Of a stretch of DNA of 64,000 nt, positions 37,600 to 49,136 are shown one piece after another. The position numbers were made by a program, and so were the translations under genes. The DNA comes from Branchiostoma belcheri. Taxonomy: Eukaryota > Chordata > Leptocardii > Amphioxiformes > Branchiostomatidae. A model generated the notes under the pieces. The model saw only the letters and a list, made by a program, of their open reading frames with translations. It ran no database searches and was not told where the DNA came from. The stretch's first letter is position 1. Each line of letters begins with the position of its first letter. The stretch covers positions 454,910-518,909 of the forward strand of contig NW_017802379.1 in NCBI RefSeq assembly GCF_001625305.1, written 5' to 3'.

Positions 37600-37717
37600 A
37601 CGGTGAGTGCCAAGTGCCTGTGTGTGTTAAGACGAAGAGATATTTAGCAAACTTAATCAACTTCTTTTACAATCGTTGTGTGTGTAAATATGTGTAACTG
37701 GAACGACGTTTTCGCAG
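37600..37717 (+). other. candidate non-coding first exon of GAS2
   Basis: TTTTCGCAG followed by GTAAGTTAG is a near-perfect donor at 37717/37718, in a locally GC-richer stretch. It is on the same strand as GAS2, whose first coding exon has an acceptor at 45886 with 5' UTR behind it. The start of the exon is a guess. The intron would be about 8.2 kb and would contain the 3.66-kb element. Confidence 0.3.
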
Positions 37718-39049
37718 GTAAGTTAGTGGGAGGGGGGCGATATGTTTGTATACGGAAGTATAGTCGTTTAGCTAAATCAGCAAAATTCATAAATCATTTA
37801 GTATTGAATGTTTTATGGTAATTAAAGACTAGCTCAGGGTTGAAGTTGATTTAAGAAGATGTCATCTTTTCAATAATACATTATATGGTGAGGCAAAAAT
37901 TTATATGGACACTCTTTCTTGAAGTCAAAATCTAGGACAGTTCAACAATAACCGAATCCAATGATGTTACCCTTTTCCTGATTCCAAGTTTGGATTTCTC
38001 GGCAGCTCTGACTGTGAAATCAATTCTTGATCTGATACTGACTGTCCAAAAAAAGATTAATCAGGTATGTGATACAGAAATTAACGTTCTTCAATAATTT
38101 GTTATCGAGCATCTAATTGTAGTCTAAAAAATTCCAATGCAATACAGTCGTGCTGTCCATATTCAGAATAGAATACTGCGTAGTGCCGTACTCAATGTTA
38201 AGCAAATTCCAAAAAGACCTCATCATGCAAACATTTATTTTATTACAACCCCCAGTAATAATATTTTATTCCTCCGCAGATTTGATTCAATTTATAGTCC
38301 TCCCAAATGACCTTGGTACTGATTTTGTGGTGACCTAGATCTTATTGATTTTCTGTGGAGCTGCCCTGTACATCATGTTACCCCACAGCAGATTATTCTG
38401 CTGGCTTATCAGGTGTGATTCAGTGTCCTTCACAGGCTAGTGGCTTGATTTGTCCATATTCGGGATTCTTGTGCCAATTCTAAGCTACTACTCTAAAAGG
38501 TAGAATGTAGTTTCATTGTTATGTCGGCACAAGTTTCTAATATATAAGGTAGGTATCATTTATCTTTAACATTACTGACATAGGTAACGTTACATGTATT
38601 ATGTTCTCCGAGATTAATGAATTACTAGTATGTGCTCGCAAGGAATATTCTTTTACATCATCTGGACAGGTGATTTTATGGATGGGCCTCATCGGTCATT
38701 ATGTTATATAGCACAAGTTTATAAATTTCGAGGTAGGTACCATGAATATTATTGTCAGTATGTACAGTATTAATTATAATCCATCACAATTGTCTTATAA
38801 CAGCATATGCACAATGTACTAACAAGGAATATCATTTTATATCATCTGGTGATGTTACAGATTGCCCAATATATGGGGGACATACTGTGACTCAGAAGTC
38901 TATATGTATGTGACAGTCAACAGAACACTGATCACATTGTGGTAATTCTTTTAATCAGTAGATCCTATTAATGTGGTGTATTGTTTCCTCATTTAGTCAC
39001 ACTAGGTTCTGACTTGTGGTCTCATGACTGCCATGAGATTGCTTCCCCG

Positions 39050-42000
39050 GGGTCTGCCTATTTACCGGAATACACCGGAAAACACAGTTAAACACCGGAA
39101 AACACCGGAAAACACATATAGGAGGCTAAAATCTACCGGAATACACCCTGATATGATGAGATAACATACTGAATTGCTGTATTTTGACATGAAGTCACGT
39201 GTATATCGCCGCGGGAACAAGAAATCGTTATGAATTGGCGATCGGCGATCGCGGAGGCGAGCCGACCAGTCGCCATGTTTGTTTACATTGCCGACTACGA
39301 AATGTTTGTTTAACGCGATCGCCGTACAGAAGTGAAATTTACCGAAATGAAGAGGTCTTTGATGCAGGTACCGCAAGTTGCTACATTCTGGCATGAAATA
39401 AGTCGTATATGACTTTGTTATATGATGTTGGGAACAAGAAATCACTATGAAGCGGCGGAGTCGACCCGGCCAGACGCCATGTTTGTTTACTTAGCAGCCG
39501 GCTATAACGCTAGTGAACCTTTATCCGTCACTTTTTCTCAGTGACAATCATGTTACGCCAATTTCCTAAAAATGATGAACCGTTTTTCTTGTCCTATTAT
39601 ATGTTGACACCGTAGAGTACCTTAGTCCTTTTTGCTGAATATGTTTCGCTGTTTCTCCGATCCCGCTGATAAGAAAATCGCGTACTAAACCAAACACAGC
39701 CGATTCGCGTTTATGCAGGGTTGTTTTAGGGAGATGAACCTTTATCCGTCACGGATATACACACCACAACTTTCTCTGTATTGTTTGCCTTTAGACAACA
39801 TCTGTTACTAGTATTTTCCGAGGTGGGCAATGAGTGCCCGAAATTCAACTAGTCCCCGTCCTACGATACAAAGAAAATACGGCAAAACGAATGTACAGTG
39901 TTGACAACGCCCGATTTAATCGGCGATAGTCAGCGGAGCTCGTACAGTTCGAATGCACGCGTGTTATGTCCATCGCGATCTTGTCTTCAACTCGGCGACC
40001 CACCGGCGAATCCAGAGGGGGGCGCACCCGGCGCCTGTTCGACCGGGCAAAAAAAAATTAGACGACTGGCCAAACACAAAATCGGAGAAAAAAACATAAC
40101 ACATACAAAGAATAGAAAGTAAGCCTATGGTTACGACCAGTTCTTCCCGGATACGTCACGGACTGTAGAAGTACATGGCCGGGGCGACGGAGCGCCGCGC
40201 ACGTGTTAATAATCCAGATTTTACACTATTAGCGGGCACGCCCCACCACGTCTAGACTCGATTATTGTTTACTTGTTAACACACTACTGTGAATCCCTAA
40301 CCTCTGTGCCTCCCATCTATCGTCGATATTAACACGACGTTGCAGTAAAACAAGACTCGGACGCACTCCCCAGCGCAAAGACGCGCCGTGTGCTCGTAGG
40401 TCATGCTCGTAGGTCATGCTAGCCAGCCGCCGATCTCAGTGGAACCCCGGCCGAAAATAAATACCCCCGTAAGAGTAAACACAATTCTAAGAGGGTTGGT
40501 AAGATTTAAAATGGTCTGCAAAACGAACGTTCCTGGTCGTCGTGACGTAACATGAATATAACATGGCAGTTGTGCCTCAACTGATGGCCAGTTCTAATGC
40601 ACTTTCGACTCTAGTTAACACAGAAGTTTTTAACAAAGATTATATCCATGTAATGCATGCCGTTACAAAGGTTCAGTTGACCAAGGACATTATGTCCTTG
40701 AGTTGACAGAAATCTTTTCACTTCGTATCACGAAATCTGTTTAAATCCTAAGAAATGCTGCAGGAAAATTAATTTGGAGCGGGACTATACCAGCCAGCGG
40801 TACGAAGTGAAAATGCGGGGTATATGTACACGGCACGGTTTGCTACAATATTTGGGCCTTTGAAATCTTTTGCCGCCCGCCCGGTGGGCGGGGCCAATGC
40901 CTGTGCTGAGGGCGTGACGCCGCTCTGTCTGATCAGGACGTGCCGTCGTCTTGGCAACACGTGGGAACGTCCCAGCGATGATAAGCTTTCCACCTTTGAT
41001 TTTGTGACATAAGCAGTAGTTTACGAGATATTTTTTAAAAACCTTTTCGCTCGTTCCCGTTCAGAATAGTAAGCCCTAGTAGCCCCTCGTTCTTGTTCGT
41101 TTGCGTCAAATTTTAAATTCGGTAGCACAGGCTCACTCCTCCGCAATCGATTTTTTTTATAAACTAGCTACGCCGAGCTAACTTTTCCGTGGTCCGGCCA
41201 GGTTACAGCAGGCAAGGTGGCCTCATTCAATGTGTGTCTTCCGCTGACACCCGGCGCTCCAGAATTTAGTATTGTCCTAAAAATTTTGTGAACTCTTGAA
41301 AATGGTAAACATGTACGCGGCGCTCCGTCGCCACGGCCGTTACTTCACATGTTGTCACATTAGTGTTATCCGTTAGTGTATTTGAGTGCTGCGATGTTGT
41401 GACCGCGCGTTCCCCGCGATCGGAAAATGATTTAAGTGATCCGGTCTATAAAGAGGCGGCATTTCCTTTTGTATGTGGTTCTTTTTTTCGCTAACTTAGA
41501 TGCATCGCGAACTCTTTATTTGCCCCGTTCCGTGAAATTTAGTCGTCCAAAACATAGATGCATTTTCAATATTCTATTTTCTCAGTCGTAAAATGTACCG
41601 ACAGGGAGCGACAAGCACATGAATGTACTGAAAACATCAGTATTACTTCGTTGGTTATTTGCTCAGAAATGACTCTAAAATACACCAGAGAGACTCTCAA
41701 TTTTAAAAATTACCTGGACGGTAGTAAAAGAAACACATATAAAAATACACATTTTTCCCGGGAAATATGCAAATCTTACATCACGTGTGCCTGCTACGCG
41801 TCTCTGATTGGTTGAGTTTCTCTGCCGGCAAAAACAAGCGTGGGGACGCCCGCTCAAATAGTTTTCTTTGTTTGAAAATAACGCTAATTTCCACCACTAC
41901 ATAACGAAATTCTTGTGAATAAATGTATAACTCAAAAAGTCTTTTGGGGAAATAAATATTCTTATCCGGATTTTTGGTGTATTTGGTGTTCTTTATTCAT

Positions 42001-42712
42001 GATCGAATGGTGCCGAAGTCAGCGTACCCTGACGCTCATGAGCGATTCGCGATCGCCTAAATATCGCTGAAGAGAACATGTTCAGATCCTGGCGATTATG
42101 TTTTAGATCGACTACGATAAATCTTCAGGGCTGTCCTCGGCAAAATCAGATGAAATTTCAGTGTCAAGCTTTGCAGGAAATTATCAAATGCCGTCGCTCG
42201 CTGACGCACGCACTGGCTCTGTGCGGATCCACAGTGGTGCGGGTCATTGACCTTCGATTTGCGTTGCTTCCGGAAAATGTCTGGCAGTTTTATCGTCGGA
42301 TTTTTGCGCTTTTATCCAACAGACCGACCTCGTAGCAATCATTCACGGGCATCCCATGCAACTATCTTTCTTCCAACTAGTTCGGAGTTGTGTGCACTGT
42401 GTATGGGAACCGCATCAATCTGAATAATCAATTCTCTTCTGTGATGGCGCTAAACAAACATCGTAGTCGGCAATGTAAACAAACATGGCGACTTGTCGGG
42501 TCGCCTCCACCGATCGCTAAATTATAATGATTTCTTGTTGCCGGGTTCCTGCGGCGATTTACACGCTATTTAATGGCAAAACACAGCAATTTGGGATGTT
42601 ATCTCGTCTAAGCAGGGTGTATTCCGGTAGATTTTAGCCTCCTATATGTGTTTTCCAGTGTTTTCCGGTGTTTAACTGTGTTTTCCGGTGTATTCCGGTA
42701 AATAGGCAGACC
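39050..42712. mobile_element. 3.66-kb non-autonomous DNA transposon with long terminal inverted repeats
   Basis: The left end GGGTCTGCCTATTTACCGGA and the right end TCCGGTAAATAGGCAGACC are inverted copies, and the homology continues for about 270 bp (39058-39330 against 42430-42704) with moderate divergence. The arms are rich in ACCGGAATACACC/ACCGGAAAACACC units. The 9-bp flank GCTTCCCCG is directly repeated at 39041-39049 and 42713-42721. Long terminal inverted repeats with a 9-bp duplication suggest the Mutator group, but no transposase was found. The interior is CpG-rich, unlike the flanks, and has a second inverted pair (near 40171-40205 and 41310-41346). Confidence 0.9.
40171..41346. repeat. 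internal inverted pair within the 3.66-kb element
   Basis: GCGACGGAGCGCCGCG near 40182 and its reverse complement near 41317 are embedded in longer, weaker similarity (ACATGGCCGGGG against CCACGGCCGT). The pair bounds about 1.1 kb and may be the ends of a nested element or of an ancestral shorter one. No target duplication was seen. Confidence 0.5.
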
Positions 42713-45700
42713 GCTTCCCCGTCATCAGCTGATCCACGTGGGATTATCGTAATCACTTCTGTTCATCCACTTACAGTACTTAAGGGATTATACTGGACAC
42801 CTGAACTGATGCCATATTCTCTATATTGGACGGATAAATGGATGGTTTAGTTAGAAAAGTAAATGTACATGTTTGAAATTCATATTATCCTAACAACCAG
42901 CTTTTTTCCTTTTCTTTGGCAGCCTATGGTCTTCAATGGAGGTGTATGTCAACTAAAATTTGTTCTAATTTGTTTTTGATTCGAATGCATAAGAGACTGT
43001 AGCTTTTTGTGCAAAACAGATTTCCAATTCCCCTCTTAAGTTTTACTACTGTATTCTACTTGTATAGTTACAATTAACAAATGCACAGACTTTTGAACAA
43101 CATATTGCAGCGTACTGAAATGTGTTTACAACTTTCGCCATGTCATTCCAGGGTCAAGGCCTGTTGGCAAACATCCTTAACTGAAACCATGGCACCAAAT
43201 TGCACAGCAGATACAAAGCCCATTTTATTACATACCAGCAGGTGCGCGTTTTTGGCAACTCTCGTGTTCTAGCAATGCCAATACTATGAATATGTGATAT
43301 AGTACCAGTAATATACTTTGACGAGAGGTGAGTTTAAACTTGTGAGCCTTGAATAATGTATTAGTTGAAAAACATATTCTGTATTACTATTAGCCCCTAC
43401 TTTAACTATGGCTGGAAACAGAGGTGGATACTGTGTCACAGAATTTATGGTGCCATCTGGGAGGTAATGATATTTGCCATGCATGTTTGACGCCCAGTTG
43501 CAAATCTAAGAAGGTTCTGAAGCCTGTCAGTGTCTCCAGCATTGCAGTTAAGAAGACAGAAAAAAACTCGGACAATTTGGCCCAGTTGGGCAGCCAAGTA
43601 CATAGATTTATAGTAGACCGAAGCAATATAGAAATTGATTATTTGAGTCGCGTAACTATTTTTTATTGCATGAATCATGTACCAAGTTGATCAATCGCGC
43701 ATATTGAATAATTGATAAGGTCCTTTTAATCAACTGTAGTTACTGGCATGATTGATACAATCTACTGCCTTGGCAATTTATAAGTGAAACACTTGGCTGG
43801 ATTACTGTAGAGCAAGGAATCTAATGCGGCCAATCTACTACTAGTACTAGTATTCAGCTCAAAATCTGTTCACATACTGCACTACTGAACATTGCTTAGC
43901 TTTCGCAGATTATTTTTGACATGAGGATATCAATAATAATATTAAGAACATAGATTCATAGTGAAATTTGCAAATTCTCAGTACGGCATGGTTTTGGATA
44001 CATGTAGATCCGTCCGATAGAGATCAATAAATTGTGGTGTCTCATCCCTTTTAATAAGGTTTTGCATAGTCTAAGGATTTATCCAACAAACCAGTAGGTT
44101 TTGGAATGGTTCCCAGAAAATGCAATTATCTCACAGATCAGGGACAGCAGAAGGTATGACTCTGTCTGTTTTCTGTCCAGAATTGCATGGGTTATTGGAA
44201 ATATTTGGTATGAGATTTAACTGACTGTGATTAATCAGATTTTATCCTGTATAATAGGGATATCCCTATATCTCTACTTTGTGATATCTAGCTACTGCAG
44301 TGATACAGTATCTATGTAGCAGTTATAACTTTTATAATATATAAGACTTAATGGTCTGAGGTTAAGTCCATAATTACAAGGAAGAAAAATTTTAGCTTCT
44401 GTATAATGTCCTTGGTATTAGTAATTTAAATAGATAACAATGGACAAGTTTATAAAGTACAGCCAAAACAGTAGAAACTAAAAGTCTATTATTTTTTACT
44501 GGGAATTGTCTTTGTAAATGTGGCATGTCATTGCCAGACCTTAGTCAGACAGTGTCTACATGTGTGCTGAGCCACCATGCATCAGACCCTGATGCTTGCA
44601 GACCATTGATTGACTGTCTGTCTGCTGTGGAGGGAAAGTTCATTAGCCTCACCATGGCAACCCTTCACTGCCAGGCTGATGGAACATCTGTTATTTTGGG
44701 AGCTGGATGGGAAATGACGGGGGACCTTACGACCTCTGAGTTTATGCAGGCACGAAACCGCTCGTCGTTCGGCAGAATACTTGGGCGCCAATGGGCGGTG
44801 TCAACAGAAGCAGCAGAATAGTATGTACAAAATGTATAACAGTACTGTAACAGTTGTATTTGTAAAAAAAATAAGGATTTTGAGTGTTTGTCATTCCGTT
44901 TTAATTCAAAGCTTTAATTTTTTAGGTGGTCTCACATTTCAAGGATTTTTTATGTACCATCTGTCGTTGTCAACCTAAAAATTACGTTTATAGCCAATAA
45001 TTCCAAGAAGAGCTATTAATATTCTGTAAAATAGTACATACTAAGGTAGTTTTCATTGTGCTGCTTTTGTTTTGGTCAAATGACTTTGAGTTTAGAACTT
45101 TGTGAGTTGGAAGTGTGCCAACGAAATTGTCACAACAAAAAGACGGGGATCTCCTGTCACCCCTCCGAACCGAGTGCAGTTGGTTGCTTCCATTGTGTGA
45201 GATCTGCCTCTGACATCAAAGGTCAACGACCTGCACTTAATGTACACGACAATTTTAGCTAATCATGTCTACCAGACCATTAACATGATGGGGAGGACTG
45301 ATATAGACCTCCGAGCTGAATAACAATGCTGGTGGTATAACTCTGTGACAGGGGTCTACTAGTAGATGCTATTTTGGACAATATAACAGTGTTTTCTGAG
45401 ATCAAACCAAGTCCAAGAGTTGATAAAGTAAGTCTCCATAAAGTTAGACTACTTCTCATAGAGCTTGACTTCTATATACAGGATTACACTTTTACTTGAC
45501 AATGACTATATGTTTTCATTTGCAGTGAGTTACTTCATTTTTCAGCCATGCACTGGGAATGAACATGTGAACTGTGTACAGTGTACTTCATTGCATAGTT
45601 GTCACGTTTCCAGTGCCTAATACATTGTAGTTGATAGTCTACTTTCTAGTACTCAATGGCATGTAATTTTCTTTGAATGTGGATTGCTCACTGCAACTTG

Positions 45701-45915
45701 GTCTTCTTTAACTGAATAAGGTACATTTGATTTGTCTAGAAGAGTTGAGGCAATATTTTTTCCCTATTAAAACCAGAATTTTACTCTGTTCTTCACCACA
45801 GCACGTCAGCAGCACAGGGTACTCGACCTATATTTATCGTGAAATTGAGCAATTTGGGTAACGAGCATCCTGCGTTATTCCCACAGATGACATGAGAGGT
45901 TGCTAGCCGTTCCAA

Positions 45916-48900
45916 ATGCAGACCCCAGTACAACACAGGCAGCTCCGGTCTGCCTCACGGTCACGCGCCGAGTCCGCCAGGCTCGACTCTGTCAGCTCAG
46001 ATGTCAGTATTATGGAAACAGGTATGTACTCAATCTAACATTTTTGTCTTCGCTAAGTTGGACTTCTTGTAAACTCTGCTATAGTAACATGCTGGTTGTA
46101 CTATTTGTAGAGTAAAGCATATACAGTAGATAATAATAAATATGGCTTCGAAAACAGTAATTGAACTGGTTTGGCTCTTCATTCATAGTGATATAGACTT
46201 TAAAGATACTAAACACTCCCATGTTGTTATCTGTTACATTGTTGTAATTGACAGTTTGTTGGCTTGAAAATGCATCATTTTACAATGTACATTCTCTGGA
46301 CCTTTTCTTCCTCATTGTAGAGTAAACAGCTTGTTCTGTTCTATTCTTGGCATGTTGATATACTTCCTTCAACTCTACTTCCTCAAAAAAAGTTATTCTG
46401 CCCTTGTTTTGCCCTGTACCTTAATTACCGATTGTGTATTCAGTGCATGCATGGAAAGTAACATATAGACAGGCTAAAACAGCATACATAGCCTCAGGCA
46501 TCGTTGGCATTCAACTGGATCATGTCAGTAGGTTATATGTAGTTCAAGTCAAGCAGAAAGGTCTTGTAACAACAGCCTGAGAATATGGCAGGCTACCAAA
46601 ACCCGCTGGGCCGCTCAGTCTTCTCTGCTGCAGTTCCTACACTACAGTCTTGCACTATGTGATTGAATAGAAGTCGGCTGCAGTTATGAACGCCTTAGCT
46701 TGTTCTTTTGCAGACCTAGACATGGATCCCTTCGCACAACACTTCTCAGCACTACAGGAGGCGGCACTGGTGCCTATGAAGGAAGACTTGGCCGACTGGC
46801 TCAACAGACTACTGGATATCAACGTCTCTGTGGATAACTTCATGGAGGTGGGGAGGAAAAACATTTCAGTTGTTTGTTTTGATGGGTGAACAGTTGATAC
46901 ATGGACTTGTGACTTAATGCCCTGCCTACCTACACAGGCCATGTACTGTCCTTCATGACGTATAGGTTTGGATTGATACACAGACACAACTTCAAGAAAA
47001 ACTTGTCAGACTATTGTGTGCATTGTTCCCACGGGTGCAGTGGTGTTTCGTTTGGGGGGGGGGATTGCAAGGCATTGACAGATTTGTGACATCCACAGGT
47101 TAGCTGCTGTCCTCTAGTTCACCTTCATGGCTTCAACTATACTGAATAAAAAAGTTTGGAAAGAATAGAGATGTACACAGCTGCTTTACATAAGACACAA
47201 CTTGTCTGATTATTGTGTACAATCATAGTGTGAGATATAAAAATTAATGATGCCTTGTTCCCACAGGTGCTTGAGTCAGGTGTTGTGGTGTGCCAGCTCG
47301 CCAACTTCATACAGCAGAAAGCTCAGCAGCAGGCAGCGGGAGGGGGGGACTCGGCCGTCCCAAAACCCGTCAGGTGTTTCAAGAACGCCAAGACGGGAAG
47401 CTTCTTTGCCCGAGATAATGCTGCCAACTTCCTGACGTGGTGCCGTAACCTGGGGGTGGCGGAGGCTTGCCTGTTTGAGTCGGAAGGGCTGGTGCTACAG
47501 AAACAGCCCAAGGAGGTTTGTTTGTTTTTATTTGCTGTAAATCACTGTGTTGCTGTAAAATTTTTTCATGATACCATTATATTTCCGATTTTCATGGTCA
47601 CCTCTGTACCACTAACTTATCATTACCGTGAACAAATAACACCTGCTGCCACCACGAATGTATAGTTCCCCAAACTTGTCCATTTTTCTTTGACTGCGAA
47701 CATGAAGTGATTTACAGTATTCGCACATTGTGTACGCATAATAATTAAAGAATAAAAGGAAAACCAATGTGAAGGAGGGGTAGGAAGCCTGGAAGGCTTA
47801 TAAAGAGCCTGTCTCCTTCAGATTTAACAGATAATAATCATGGAATTATTAGATCTATAATCATTGATTAAAAAAATTAACAAAAACAAAGATATTGCCA
47901 AGCAAAGAAAATTTACAGGACCAAAAAGCAAATGCTACAAATATAATACAACTGAAATATTACAAAACATTCAATGATAAAAACCTAGGTCTGCCTGTGC
48001 CTGATGGAGCTTGCCAGGCTGGCCAGCCACAAGTACGGGATCGACCCACCAGGGCTGATACAGCTGGAGAAGGAGATAGAGCAGGAAGAGGTGAAGTCTG
48101 TCGTGGTGCCACAGAAAACGCCAGCCAAGAGATCACCCAAGAAGAGACAGAAGACTTCAGGGACACTAGATGACGAGGTAGGTGTGAAAGATGATGTCTG
48201 TTGGTGAGATTGCTGTAATTATTGTATGTTAGATTATCGTTATTGATGGTTTACAGCTTACATGTAAGTGTGAGTATATGTAACCTCCGTGGAATTGCAA
48301 AATAACTTCTGAATGAGTAACTTTCAATGACATGCAGACCATGTTTTTTTATTGTTCCTTATTATTTGTATTGTTTTCTCATTGTTTGTTTCTTTACTTG
48401 TCTCAAGCTCGCAACCCGTATCTGTACAGAAATATGTTATCAATGAAACTCAAACAAAATTACTTATATCATTTTGAAAAGATTGGATTGAAATTTCAAG
48501 AGATCAAGAGTCAGAAATTTCAAGAGAGTAAAATATGAAGCAATCACTTGATAATGATCAAGAACTATATGTATTAGTATACATTTTCAGTTGTTTCTCT
48601 TTTCTCTCATTTTGAAAAGAATGGATTGAAATTTCAAGAGAGTCAAAAATGAGGCTGATGATATTTCTGGGTCTACTTTAAAATCAGCTCATGTAGCTGT
48701 AGGAGCTATGCAGGTGTCTTAGATGAAATAAATGGCTGAATGAATAAATGTTAGGATATACATGTGTGTATTAGTATACATTTTACGTTGTTTCTCTTTT
48801 CTCTCCCAGGTGCAGCGAATATCTGGCACCTGCCAGTGTCACCACACCCCCTTCAGTCTGGAGAGGCTGTCGGAGGGACGGTACCGCATCGGGGACAAGA

Positions 48901-49136
48901 TAGTGTTCATCCGTATGCTGCGCGGTCGGCACGTGATGGTGCGCGTTGGCGGGGGCTGGGACACGCTGCAGCACTATCTGATGAAACACGACCCGTGTAA
49001 GATGATCATCGTGGGCCGGGACGGGACACAGCTCGCCTCCGCGCCAGGGGGACAGGTGCACAGTATGACTCCTGACAAGCTGATACGGGATGGGTTCCTC
49101 TTCTGTAGGGCAAACTACAAAACTCCCAGTAAATAG
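45916..49136 (+). CDS. GAS2: GAS2 (growth-arrest-specific 2) actin/microtubule linker
   Basis: GAS2 is a cytoplasmic linker of actin and microtubules, with a calponin-homology (CH) domain and a GAS2-related (GAR) microtubule-binding domain. Plus-strand coding exons: 45916-46021, 46714-46847, 47267-47515, 47989-48177 and 48810-49136, phases consistent, giving 334 residues (human GAS2 313). The start ATG follows an in-frame stop. The N-terminal 35 residues are Ser/Arg-rich. The CH domain (about 50-185) includes MKEDLADWLNRLL, GSFFARDNAANFLTWCRNLG and FESEGLVLQKQPKEVCLCLM. YGIDPPGLIQLEKEIEQEE follows, then a basic linker KTPAKRSPKKRQK. The GAR domain (about 230-305) includes CHHTPFSLERLSEGRYRIGD and HVMVRVGGGWDTLQHYLMKHDPC. 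The CH part is closest to GAS2 itself, while WDTLxHYL is also typical of the GAS2-like proteins, so it may descend from before their split. Confidence 0.95.

Larger units (their letters stand above)
37718..45886 (+). other. presumed first intron of GAS2 / intergenic DNA
   Basis: Apart from the 3.66-kb transposon, no exon is supported. A 98-residue plus-strand frame at 44525-44821 has no recognisable motif. The flanking DNA (38000-39040 and 42730-45800) is AT-rich with many short homopolymers and shows nothing else. Confidence 0.45.

Noticed and set aside
41558-42335. Frames of about 85 residues inside the 3.66-kb element as a transposase
   Set aside because: They are short and contain no recognisable catalytic or zinc-finger motif, so the element is treated as non-autonomous.
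44525-44821. 98-residue frame upstream of GAS2
   Set aside because: No recognisable motif or splice context was found, and GAS2 coding is complete without it. Left as unexplained intron sequence.
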